Shown piece after piece: positions 39,175 to 46,187 of a stretch of 46,187 bases of DNA. Position numbers and translations under genes: made by a program. Location: positions 1 through 46,187 of the forward strand of contig CANPYR010000014.1 of assembly GCA_947588805.1 (NCBI GenBank), given 5' to 3'. The first letter of the stretch is position 1. Every line of letters begins with the position of its first letter. The notes under the pieces are model-generated. The model searched no databases and was not told the DNA's origin. It saw nothing but the letters and a program-made list of their open reading frames with translations. The stretch is from an uncultured Clostridia bacterium (GTDB lineage Bacteria > Bacillota > Clostridia > Oscillospirales > Ruminococcaceae).

Positions 39175-39323
39175 AGCTATCAGAATACAGAATTGAGAAA
39201 TCAGAAGTCAGAAGTTGTAACTATAGGTTTTAGCGCTTAACCGTTGGCGCGATAAGACCGCGGATGCTGCTTTCGCTCCCAACAACCTCTGATATGGCCC
39301 TTCCCTTCCTGCTCCCACCCCGG
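39175..39323. repeat. 149-bp direct repeat, copy 2
   Basis: Second copy, offset by 1046 bp from the first. It lies 40 bp after the regulator stop; the stretch in between (39145-39172) has TTCAGCAGAAAAGCAGCTCA and TCCCGC, which resembles the right end of the palindromic element of copy b. The remaining gap up to the GH13 terminator contains nothing else that I can see. Confidence 0.85.
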
Positions 39324-39360
39324 CCGCGGCCCCCTTCGTCCCCTCCCCCTTCGCCCCAAC

Positions 39361-39413
39361 AAAAAACGGCGAAATCAAAAGCCCTCCCATCCGACTTTTG
39401 ATTTCCGCCGTTT
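39361..39413 (-). terminator. Terminator of the GH13 gene
   Basis: AAACGGCGAAATCAAAAG (39364-39381) pairs with CTTTTGATTTCCGCCGTTT (39395-39413) with one bulge; on the minus strand T6 follows. It is an unusually long stem for a terminator. Confidence 0.8.
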
Positions 39414-39465
39414 CGTTATTCTGTATTCTAACCGCCCATCCTACCTAAATTTCCCCGGCTTATCC

Positions 39466-41025
39466 CTATCCTCTATCCCGCTCCCTCAGCCAAACTGCCG
39501 AACGCGCTTCCACGCGGCAGATGTTCCCCGAAAAGTTCCCGCCGTTTCCCGACTGATAAATAATCTCATTAAACGCCGCCGGTATATTCACCTTAATCTC
39601 TGCGGGGTCGTTGGCAGGATTTATCGCCACAAAAATCCGTTCTCCGTCAAGGCTCCTTATATACGCAAGCGGATTTCCCGGCGCGCCGTCGCAGACAAAA
39701 TCTATATTCCCAAGGCTCTGCAGCGGCTTATATTTCAGCCGCAGGGCGATGAGCTTTTTAACCTCGTTCAGAAGCGATTTTTCGTCGCCGAGCTGCGACG
39801 TTACATCCGGGCGGTCTGGGCTCGGGTCTATCGGGATGTAAAGCTTTTCTGACGGCGCGGAAGAAAATCCCGCGTTCTTGCTTTTATCCCACTGCATCGG
39901 CGAGCGCGAGCCGGTCCTTCCGTAGCCGCCCTCGACCGACTTCAAACCCTCGACGTAGTTCATCCCGATCTCGTCGCCGTAATAGATATATGGCGCTCCG
40001 GGAGCAGAAAGAAGAAATGCAAACGCAAGCTTTAATCTTTCTCTGTGGATATGCTTTGCAAGCCTGTCCATATCGTGATTTCCGGAGGGGATGCAAATAA
40101 GGCCCTTGCCGCCGGAGCGCGCGCGGCTGTCCTTATATTTTTTTACAAATTCGGAAGCGTCGCCGAGCCCTTCAAAAAACGGCCTTTCGCATCTGAAAAG
40201 ATCGTTATAGTGCGATTCGCCGAAATGAAGGAGAAAGTCCATGTGGAACCCTCCGGCAAGACTGAGACGAGGTTCTCCCCACTCAGAGACCATGGCGGCT
40301 TCGGGGAATTCTTTATCAAGAAACTCGAAAATATTGTTCCAAAGAGCGATAGTGCCTTTTCCGTCCTCGTCGTTTTTGACAAGAGATCCCGCCATATCGA
40401 CTCTGAAACCGTCGCAGCCCTTCGAGAGCCAAAACCGCATTATATCCTTAAGCGCTTCGCGCGTAGCGATCGCGCCCTCGGAATCGGTCGGCTGCTGCCA
40501 GGGGCGGTTCGGCTTATAGAAACCGTAGTTAAGCGCGGGCTGGTGCGTAAAGAAATTAACTGCGCAGCTGCCGTCGCGGTCGGAGATACCTCTCAGAGAA
40601 CCGTATCCCTCGGGTTCCTCCCAAACGCTGTCGGTCCAGACGTATCTGTCGGTGAATTCGTTTCGCTCCGCTTTCATGCTTTCTTTGAACCACGGGTGTT
40701 CCCAGGAGGTATGCCCGGGGACGAGGTCAAGTATAACATGAAGTCCCATGCTGTGCGCCTTATCGAATAAATTTATCAGGTCCTCATTTGTACCGTAGCG
40801 CGGCGCGACTTTTAGGTAGTCCGAAACGTCGTACCCCGCGTCTCCGAAAGGAGAATCGAAGCAGGGATTTATCCAGATCGCGTTACAGCCCAAATCTTTT
40901 ATATAAGGGAGTTTTTCGGTTATTCCGCTGATATTTCCTATCCCGTCACCGTCGGTATCTTTAAAGGACTGCGGATAAATTTCATAGAAAACTGCATTAT
41001 CTAACCATTCTGGTCTTTTTGACAT
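39466..41025 (-). CDS. GH13 family alpha-glucosidase/alpha-amylase-like enzyme
   Basis: A 519-residue cytoplasmic glycosidase of family GH13, acting on alpha-glucosidic bonds of maltooligosaccharides or related sugars. The barrel starts with FYEIYPQSFKDTDGDGIGNI. Catalytic residues are in place: nucleophile Asp210 (GFRVD), acid/base Glu248 (VSEWGE), and the transition-state stabiliser Asp318 (GNHDMD). Conserved region I reads DLVPGHTS instead of the common DxVxNH, as in some oligosaccharide-specific subfamilies. There is no signal peptide, so the substrate is taken up first. No sugar transporter is adjacent. The substrate, for example isomaltose, maltose or sucrose, cannot be fixed from the sequence. 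Confidence 0.92.
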   Translation of the reverse strand: MSKRPEWLDNAVFYEIYPQSFKDTDGDGIGNISGITEKLPYIKDLGCNAIWINPCFDSPFGDAGYDVSDYLKVAPRYGTNEDLINLFDKAHSMGLHVILDLVPGHTSWEHPWFKESMKAERNEFTDRYVWTDSVWEEPEGYGSLRGISDRDGSCAVNFFTHQPALNYGFYKPNRPWQQPTDSEGAIATREALKDIMRFWLSKGCDGFRVDMAGSLVKNDEDGKGTIALWNNIFEFLDKEFPEAAMVSEWGEPRLSLAGGFHMDFLLHFGESHYNDLFRCERPFFEGLGDASEFVKKYKDSRARSGGKGLICIPSGNHDMDRLAKHIHRERLKLAFAFLLSAPGAPYIYYGDEIGMNYVEGLKSVEGGYGRTGSRSPMQWDKSKNAGFSSAPSEKLYIPIDPSPDRPDVTSQLGDEKSLLNEVKKLIALRLKYKPLQSLGNIDFVCDGAPGNPLAYIRSLDGERIFVAINPANDPAEIKVNIPAAFNEIIYQSGNGGNFSGNICRVEARSAVWLRERDRG

Positions 41026-41111
41026 ATTATCATCTCCAAGCTATCGGAATACAGGTCGTCGGAAAGCGAAGCGCAAAATGGCTGCGGGCATTGTCTTTCC
41101 GCTGATCCCCC

Positions 41112-42884
41112 TCATTCTCCCTTCACCACTCCAATATGAAGCTCCTCCAGCTGCTTCTCATCTACCGGCGAAGGGCACCCGCTCATCAGTTCGCTCGCGT
41201 TCTGTACCTTCGGGAACGCTATCACGTCCCTTAAAGTATCCGCTCCGCAGAGTATCATCGAGATCCTGTCAAGCCCGAGTCCCATTCCTCCGTGCGGCGG
41301 CGCGCCGTACTTATAAGCGTCAACTAAGAATCCGAATTTCGCTTCTATCTCCTCGTCAGTCATCCCGAGCGCTTCAAACATCCTGTTCTGAAGCTCCGGA
41401 TCGGTTATTCTCATCGAGCCGGAGCAGAGCTCGGTTCCGTTCAGAACCAGGTCGAAAGCTGTCGCTCTTACCTTCTCGGGGTCGCTGTTAAGATATTCAA
41501 GGCATTCCTCAAGCGGCATGGTAAACGGATGGTGAGCGGCTTCCCACTCTCCGGTCTCGTCGTTTTTCTCAAAGAACGGCATCTCAACTATCCAGAGAAG
41601 ATTATATTTGCCCGCGGGGATAATGTCGAGCCGCTTCGCGGCCATCAGCCTTATCGCCCCTAAAACCGTGCATACCGTCTTTTTTCTGTCTGCGGCGATA
41701 AATACGGTATCTCCCTTTTCCGCGCCGAGACGTGAAAGAATGACTTCAAGCTCGCCTTCTTTAAGGAACTTCGCAAACGAGCAGTTTACTCCTTCTTCAG
41801 TCCAGCGTATATACGAAAGCCCCTTTGCTCCTATCCCTTTGGCGTGCTCTATGAGCTTGTCTATCTCTTTTCTGGTGTATACCGAAGACGAATTTTTTGC
41901 GACTATCGCCCTCACCGTTCCTCCCGACTCGCAGGCCGATCTAAACACGGTGAAATCCGTCTTTTCCGCAAGATCCGATATGTCCTGTATCTCCATCCCG
42001 AATCGCGTATCCGGCTTGTCCGAGCCGTAGCGGTCCATAGCGTCCGCGAAGGTGAGACGGGGAAGCGGCGTCTCGACGTCAATTCCCTTTATCTCTTTAA
42101 ACAGCCTTTTTACCCATCCTTCGGCCATTTCTCTTATATCCTCCTCGTTTACAAACGACATCTCAAGATCTATCTGAGTAAATTCCGGCTGGCGGTCGGC
42201 TCTCAGATCCTCGTCGCGGAAGCATCTTGCAAGCTGTATATATCTGTCAAATCCCGCTACCATAAGAAGCTGCTTATAGATCTGCGGAGACTGCGGCAGG
42301 GCGTAGAATTTTCCCTCATGTATTCTTGAAGGAACGAGATAGTCTCTCGCGCCCTCGGGAGTCGATTTCATCATCATCGGAGTCTCTATCTCAATAAATC
42401 CGTTTTCATAGAAATAATCCCTTGTGACCTTAGCGATCTTATGGCGGGTAATAATATTCTGCGTAAGCTTTTGATTTCTCAGGTCGAGATAGCGGTATCT
42501 CAGCTTCAGCTCGTCGTTGACCTTATCGGAATTCGAGACTTCAAAAGGCGTAGTCTGAGCCTTTGAGATAATTCTCAGCTCGCTGACTTTGATTTCAACG
42601 GTTCCTGTCGGGATATCCTTATTAACGCTCTCTCGCGGAGATATCACTCCCTTGGCTGCAAGAACGTATTCGTTTCTCACAGAGCGAGCTTTTTCAAACA
42701 CTTCCCTGTCGGTATAGTCTCCGAAGGAAAGCTGAACGATCCCCGTGCGGTCTCTTAGGTCGATGAAGATAAGGTTTCCGAGATCTCTTACCTTCTGAGC
42801 AAAACCGCACACCGCGACTTCGCACGGACTTAGCGGCACTTCGCCGCAGTAGTGAGTTCTTTTGAAATTCTTAAGATTATCCAT
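41112..42884 (-). CDS. aspS: Aspartyl-tRNA synthetase
   Basis: AspS charges tRNA-Asp (class II synthetase). The 590-residue length is that of the bacterial type, with an N-terminal anticodon-binding OB fold (residues 1-105), class II motif 2 around RCFRDEDLRADRQPEFTQID (about 217-236), the bacterial GAD insertion (about 310-410) and motif 3, GLGLDRISMILCG, near residue 530. AspS enzymes of this length charge tRNA-Asp alone or also tRNA-Asn, and I cannot tell which from sequence alone. It follows hisS by 37 bp in a hisS-aspS operon under the T-box at 44402-44632. Confidence 0.97.
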   Translation of the reverse strand: MDNLKNFKRTHYCGEVPLSPCEVAVCGFAQKVRDLGNLIFIDLRDRTGIVQLSFGDYTDREVFEKARSVRNEYVLAAKGVISPRESVNKDIPTGTVEIKVSELRIISKAQTTPFEVSNSDKVNDELKLRYRYLDLRNQKLTQNIITRHKIAKVTRDYFYENGFIEIETPMMMKSTPEGARDYLVPSRIHEGKFYALPQSPQIYKQLLMVAGFDRYIQLARCFRDEDLRADRQPEFTQIDLEMSFVNEEDIREMAEGWVKRLFKEIKGIDVETPLPRLTFADAMDRYGSDKPDTRFGMEIQDISDLAEKTDFTVFRSACESGGTVRAIVAKNSSSVYTRKEIDKLIEHAKGIGAKGLSYIRWTEEGVNCSFAKFLKEGELEVILSRLGAEKGDTVFIAADRKKTVCTVLGAIRLMAAKRLDIIPAGKYNLLWIVEMPFFEKNDETGEWEAAHHPFTMPLEECLEYLNSDPEKVRATAFDLVLNGTELCSGSMRITDPELQNRMFEALGMTDEEIEAKFGFLVDAYKYGAPPHGGMGLGLDRISMILCGADTLRDVIAFPKVQNASELMSGCPSPVDEKQLEELHIGVVKGE

Positions 42885-42921
42885 TTCTGTTTCTCCTTAA
42901 TAAATATATAATAGCTTTGAA

Positions 42922-44268
42922 TTATTCCTTCGGCTCTTCGGGAGCGGACTGCATACCGCTCAAAATATCCGAAAATTCATCCTCGAAGCCGTTTCCGAAC
43001 ACCTCGTTTATAAGAAGGCTGTTGAAGACCGAGATAAAATCGGTGAGCTCGACCGGAGTCTCCTCGCCGGTCCTCATGTTCTTAAGCTTCGCCTGCCCTG
43101 ATTCAAGCTCGTTATCGCCCAAAACGCAGACAAATTTCGCCTTCACCTTGTCCGCGTATCTCATCTGCGGCTTAAGACCCCTGCCGATAAGATCGAATTC
43201 CGCGGCGTACCCCGCTCTTCTCACCGCGTCGCACAGAAGCGCGGCTTTTTCCTGAGCCTTTTCTCCCATCGGCGCTATATAAAGATCCGGAGTCTTAGCG
43301 GGCTCGAATTCGCACCCCGCCGCTTCCATCGTCATTATAAGCCTTTCAAGTCCCATCCCGAAGCCGAGCGCGGGCGTTGGCTGACCGCCGAGCTCCGAGA
43401 TAAGTCCGTCGTATCTCCCTCCGCCGCAGACGGTTCCCTGAGCGCCTATATCCTCGGAAATAAACTCGAACACCGTTCTTGTATAGTAATCAAGCCCTCT
43501 GACTATCTTCGGGTCTACGGTATATTTGATCTCGTACCCGTCAAGTATGCTCTTAAGCTTCTCGAAGTGCGCGCGGCAATCGTCGCAGAGATAGTCGGTT
43601 ATCACCGGCGCGTCCTTCGCGATCTCTTTGCATATCGGAGATTTGCAGTCAAGAAGTCTCATAGGGTTCTTTTCAAGCCTTTCGTTGCAGGTGGGGCAGA
43701 GCTCGGACCTGTGCGGCTCGAAATATTCCCTGAGAGCTTCGCGGTACTTTGCCCTGCAATCCGGGCAGCCTATGGAATTCAGATGCAGAGAGACGTTTTC
43801 AAGCCCGCAGCCGTCTAATACGGAAGCCGCAAGAAGAATTATCTCCGCGTCGGCGTAAGGCGAAGCCGAGCCCGCCATCTCTACTCCGAACTGCCGAAAC
43901 TCCCTGTATCTTCCCGCCTGGGGTTTTTCGTGGCGGTAGCAGGGGATGATATAATACACCTTCTGCGGGAATCCCTCGTTCATTATACCGTTTTCAAGCA
44001 TGGCGCGGATAACTCCCGCCGTGCCCTCGGGTCTCAGCGTGAACGTATCGCTTCCTTTGGAGGAGACGGTATACATCTCCTTTGTAACCACGTCGGAGGT
44101 ATCTCCGACCGAGCGGACGTAGAGAGAAGTTTCCTCGAACACCGGAGTCCTTATCTCGCGGAACCCGAACTGCTCTGCAGCCGAAGAAGCGATCCCCTCG
44201 ACGGTCTTCCATTTGTTTATGATCCCCGGAACTATATCCTGGGTACCCTTCGGACGTTTTAAAGTCAT
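42922..44268 (-). CDS. hisS: Histidyl-tRNA synthetase
   Basis: HisS charges tRNA-His. The 448-residue class II enzyme has KGTQDIVPG at the N-terminus, motif 2 in YYIIPCYRHEKPQAGRYREF (about residues 105-125), the histidine-specific motif VRGLDYYTRTVFEF, motif 3 in PALGFGMGLERLI, and the C-terminal anticodon-binding domain. The segment with CPDCRAKYREAL and CPTCNERL (about 168-205) carries cysteine pairs that suggest a zinc site, and CDDCRAHF follows; this insertion occurs in some Clostridia HisS. It is the first gene after the T-box. Confidence 0.97.
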   Translation of the reverse strand: MTLKRPKGTQDIVPGIINKWKTVEGIASSAAEQFGFREIRTPVFEETSLYVRSVGDTSDVVTKEMYTVSSKGSDTFTLRPEGTAGVIRAMLENGIMNEGFPQKVYYIIPCYRHEKPQAGRYREFRQFGVEMAGSASPYADAEIILLAASVLDGCGLENVSLHLNSIGCPDCRAKYREALREYFEPHRSELCPTCNERLEKNPMRLLDCKSPICKEIAKDAPVITDYLCDDCRAHFEKLKSILDGYEIKYTVDPKIVRGLDYYTRTVFEFISEDIGAQGTVCGGGRYDGLISELGGQPTPALGFGMGLERLIMTMEAAGCEFEPAKTPDLYIAPMGEKAQEKAALLCDAVRRAGYAAEFDLIGRGLKPQMRYADKVKAKFVCVLGDNELESGQAKLKNMRTGEETPVELTDFISVFNSLLINEVFGNGFEDEFSDILSGMQSAPEEPKE

Positions 44269-44401
44269 TTTTTTCTATCCTTTCTTTAGCCGTCCCCGCA
44301 CAGTTCAGCGGCTTACGCCTTTTTAAAGCATACGCGAATAAACGCCGGGTTTTATCACGTCTGCGCCTAAATAACCGCGCGGCGAAGTCTTAAAATAAAA
44401 A

Positions 44402-44632
44402 GCGCCGCCCTATAAATAAAGGACGACGCATAAAGCCGTGTTGCCACCTTTTTTACCGCGCGTTTATTCTGCGCGGTCTCTCGGACCCTTTAACGCAGGG
44501 TTAAACGTCCGGGCTTTATATTCACCCGAAAGCTCACGGACGTCCTTCGCCGAATCGGGGCGCGGGCTTTCACACCTGCCGCCTTCTCTTTGCCGCCCAA
44601 TGAATCGGCTACTCTTCCGCTCAAAGCTTTTA
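44402..44632 (-). promoter_or_regulatory. T-box leader of hisS-aspS, specifier GAC (Asp)
   Basis: On the minus strand the T-box bulge AAGGTGGCAACACGGC lies at about 44435-44451, followed by the terminator GCGTCGTCC/GGGCGGCGC (44402-44429, pairs completed by G-U) and a T-rich tract. Stem I can be drawn with GCGGA (44616-44620) paired to TCCGT (44536-44540) and GCCGA paired to TCGGC. This leaves GAAGGACG in the specifier loop, with GAC (44542-44544) followed by a purine at the specifier position. GAC is an aspartate codon, so uncharged tRNA-Asp should turn on both hisS and aspS. Confidence 0.85.
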
Positions 44633-44661
44633 AAGTATTTATTTAGTTAAGCGCTTTATTT

Positions 44662-45057
44662 CTATCTCACATATTCGCGCCAGTCGAGATCTCCGCGTTC
44701 GAGCGCCATTATAAGTGCTTCCGCAGTCGCGATATTAGTGGCGACCGGGATGTTATGCACGTCGCAGAGTCTTAATATATCCTGTTCGTTAGGCTCGGTT
44801 GGCTTTCTGTTAAGAGGATCGCGGAAGAAGATGAGAAGATCGATCTCGTTGCAGGAGATCTTCGAGCCTATCTGTTCGGTGCCGCCCTGAGAGCCTATCA
44901 GATATTTCTGGATGGTGAGCCCGGTGGCTTCCGACACCTGCTTGCCGGTCGTGCCGGTGGCGCATAGGGAGTGCTTGCTGAGTATCCCGCTGTAAGCGAT
45001 GCAGAACTGTATCATCAGTTCCTTTTTGGAGTCATGCGCAATAAGTGCTATGTGCAT
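44662..45057 (-). CDS. MGS-fold protein annotated as methylglyoxal synthase, active site altered
   Basis: A 131-residue protein that aligns along its whole length with methylglyoxal synthase, which converts dihydroxyacetone phosphate to methylglyoxal. The N-terminal MHIALIAHDSKKELM, the ATGTTG phosphate-binding loop, FFRDPLN and NIPVATNIATAEALI are all conserved, including the His of AHD. However, the positions of three functional residues of the E. coli enzyme are changed: Asp71 of GGDQQ is Thr60 (GGTEQ), His98 is Thr87 and Asp101 is Asn90 (KPTEPN). It may bind a phosphate ligand without making methylglyoxal. The ATG at 45055-45057 follows AGGAGGG; a longer frame upstream is not translated in my view. 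It is read from the promoter at 45184-45212. Confidence 0.85.
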   Translation of the reverse strand: MHIALIAHDSKKELMIQFCIAYSGILSKHSLCATGTTGKQVSEATGLTIQKYLIGSQGGTEQIGSKISCNEIDLLIFFRDPLNRKPTEPNEQDILRLCDVHNIPVATNIATAEALIMALERGDLDWREYVR

Positions 45058-45183
45058 AAGTATAGCCCTCCTTTTCGGTTTTGTTTCGTGTTTATATAAA
45101 TTCAAGAGATAACGGTAAATTTTGATCTTGCCGGGCGACGGTCCCGTCCGGGATCCCGATCGCATTTTTTAGATACAGGAATT

Positions 45184-45212
45184 ATTATAGCACAAATATA
45201 AAAAAATGTCAA
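45184..45212 (-). promoter_or_regulatory. Consensus promoter of the MGS-like gene
   Basis: TTGACA (45207-45212) and TATAAT (45184-45189) on the minus strand with a 17-bp spacer; leader about 120 nt. The rest of the 467-bp gap up to 45455 is AT-rich and shows no gene. Confidence 0.8.
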
Positions 45213-45455
45213 AGCTTTTTTTGGAAAAATTACAATCTACACAAAACTTTCAGAAAACTGTCTCACTTTGCTTTATTAAACTGCTCAAATAATTCCAAAA
45301 TATTGCATATAAATTTTTCAAAAAATATTCCGCGCCCGCTATATGCCGCAGAATGCATTTATTTTCCGAAATCCCCCAATAGAAATTTTTGTAAGATATC
45401 CGGAAGATTCCGCTATATTATCCAAAAAGAAGTATCGAGCCAAATTATCCCATCA

Positions 45456-45489
45456 AAAATCGCGCCCGCTTTAGTCGCAAAGCAGGCGC
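45456..45489 (-). terminator. Terminator of the YegP-like gene
   Basis: GCGCCCGCTTT (45462-45472) pairs with AAAGCAGGCGC (45479-45489), with one mismatch; on the minus strand TTTTT follows. Confidence 0.75.
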
Positions 45490-45525
45490 GGAAGTTTTTC
45501 AGAAGCGATTTACTGCTTCAGAGGA

Positions 45526-45891
45526 TCACTCGACGACAGTCTCGGCTTCGGGGGCGTTTTTCTTCACGCTCTCGATCCCGTTAAGGCAGCTCGGCTTGGC
45601 CTTATAGCCCTCGCTGACAGCGATGATCTCGCCGTTTCTGGCCTTGAGTCTGAATCTGTATTCCCCGGCCTTGTCGGTATAGACCTCGAACTTGGGGTGC
45701 TTTTTGACCTCAAAGTTTTCAACGGTCTGATCCTCGACCTCGCCCTCGCAGCACTTCTTCACGCTCTCGATGCCGTTCTTGCAGGCGGTATCGGTGGTGT
45801 AGACCTCGCTGGTAGCGATGGTCTCGCCGTTTCCGGCCTTAAGATCGAACTTGAAGCCGGTAGCGGTCTGCTTCATAACAAATTTTCCCAT
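45526..45891 (-). CDS. DUF1508 (YegP-like) protein with two tandem repeats
   Basis: A 121-residue cytoplasmic protein made of two DUF1508 units of about 50 residues. Each unit has the pattern FxxxLKAxNGExIAxSExYxxxxxCxNGIESVKKxxxE: the first at about residues 11-48 (FKFDLKAGNGETIATSEVYT), the second at about 68-111 (YRFRLKARNGEIIAVSEGYK). YegP-type proteins are short and common in bacteria, with no firm function. The strong GGAGGAATT site and near-consensus promoter suggest good expression. Both units carry a cysteine at the same place in the CxNGIESVKK helix, so the dimer-like fold may be redox-sensitive, but this is speculation. Confidence 0.92.
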   Translation of the reverse strand: MGKFVMKQTATGFKFDLKAGNGETIATSEVYTTDTACKNGIESVKKCCEGEVEDQTVENFEVKKHPKFEVYTDKAGEYRFRLKARNGEIIAVSEGYKAKPSCLNGIESVKKNAPEAETVVE

Positions 45892-45935
45892 AAGAATTCC
45901 TCCTTAAAAAATTTTACGGTTTTTACCCTATTTGC

Positions 45936-45964
45936 ATAATAACATATTTTTCTCACAATTTCAA
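45936..45964 (-). promoter_or_regulatory. Promoter of the YegP-like gene
   Basis: TTGAAA (45959-45964) and TATTAT (45936-45941) on the minus strand with a 17-bp spacer. Confidence 0.7.
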
Positions 45965-46043
45965 GTATTTTTTTAAAAAAGGGAAAATTATGGCGGGTAT
46001 ATCCCCGCGGCCGGAGAGTTTTCTGTTATATTAAATTTATCAC

Positions 46044-46120
46044 GAGTACAAATTTCCGTACTCATACTCAGCAGGCTCGGACTATCTGTCCGTACTTTTG
46101 GACAGTTAGTATGCTATAAT
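46044..46120 (+). promoter_or_regulatory. Promoter with two dyads before the last gene
   Basis: An extended -10 box TGCTATAAT (46112-46120) lacks a good -35. Upstream lie GAGTAC-N8-GTACTC (46044-46063) and CTGTCC-N8-GGACAG (46086-46105), the second extended by ACT/AGT at its ends and covering the -35 region. A weak -35 with a dyad on it is typical for a promoter that needs an activator or is under a repressor. Confidence 0.55.
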
Positions 46121-46150
46121 ATACTTGACAAATCAAAAGGAGTTGATTTT

Positions 46151-46187
46151 ATGATGATGTCGCCCGAAAGTTATTACATGGATTTAA
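46151..46187 (+). CDS. 5' end of an unidentified protein (partial)
   Basis: The ATG at 46151, eight bases after AAAAGGAGTTGA, starts MMMSPESYYMDL and is cut by the window edge. The ribosome binding site and promoter make it a real gene. Three consecutive ATG codons leave the exact start open. Too little is visible to name the family. Confidence 0.7.
   Translation, partial: MMMSPESYYMDL

Overview
The window looks like a chromosome segment of an uncultured Gram-positive anaerobe of the class Clostridia, most plausibly a gut Oscillospiraceae/Ruminococcaceae-type bacterium. The basis is a dgt-dnaG-rpoD block, a T-box in front of hisS-aspS, a csoR-copA copper operon, consensus sigma-A promoters with 16-18 bp spacers, strong AGGAGG-type ribosome binding sites, and a giant secreted protein ending in a type I dockerin. 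Taxonomy is inferred from gene content only.

Layout. 1-1012: two small + strand genes (a heavy-metal-associated domain protein and a three-helix membrane protein), with three copies of a GTTAGC-N4-GCTAAC palindrome around them. 1238-2790: minus-strand rsmD, coaD and a coiled-coil protein. 3012-5996: a MATE exporter and mnmA. 6431-7756: a TPR-like membrane protein and tRNA-Pro(UGG). 7895-9751: MmcQ/YjbR protein and a tetR-CPBP protease pair with a clear operator. 9998-11031: zinc-ribbon protein, an unassigned pseudoknot-capable element, and a SigH-like sigma factor. 11467-12753: a lipoprotein with four PepSY-like repeats. 13174-17156: dgt, dnaG, rpoD. 17396-21210: a wall-anchored-looking protein and the csoR-copA operon, in which copA is fused in frame to a CopZ domain that keeps its own ribosome binding site. 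21615-26536: guaB with a long leader, two Nudix hydrolases, a membrane protein, yigZ and rpmE. 27197-31156: an SLC13-type permease, a membrane-anchored GH30-like glycosidase and an orphan histidine kinase. 31764-37946: a 2060-residue leucine-rich-repeat/dockerin protein. 38129-39323: an ArsR-like regulator lying between two 149-bp direct repeats. 39466-45891: a GH13 glucosidase, the T-box-controlled hisS-aspS pair, an MGS-fold protein that lacks key catalytic residues of methylglyoxal synthase, and a YegP-like protein. A further + strand gene begins at 46151.

The intergenic DNA is unusual. It carries several families of dispersed repeats: an 74-87 bp palindromic element with GC-rich terminal inverted repeats, a 146-bp block present twice, and two kinds of short degenerate runs (TCAGA-type and TTAGAAG-type). 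One TCAGA run even forms the 3' end of the MATE gene. No CRISPR array, rRNA, integrase, transposase or phage gene was seen.

The most interesting leads are the copA-copZ fusion with a retained internal start, the pseudoknot-capable element at 10295-10418, the MGS-fold protein with changed active-site positions, the palindromic repeat family, and the regulator bracketed by direct repeats.
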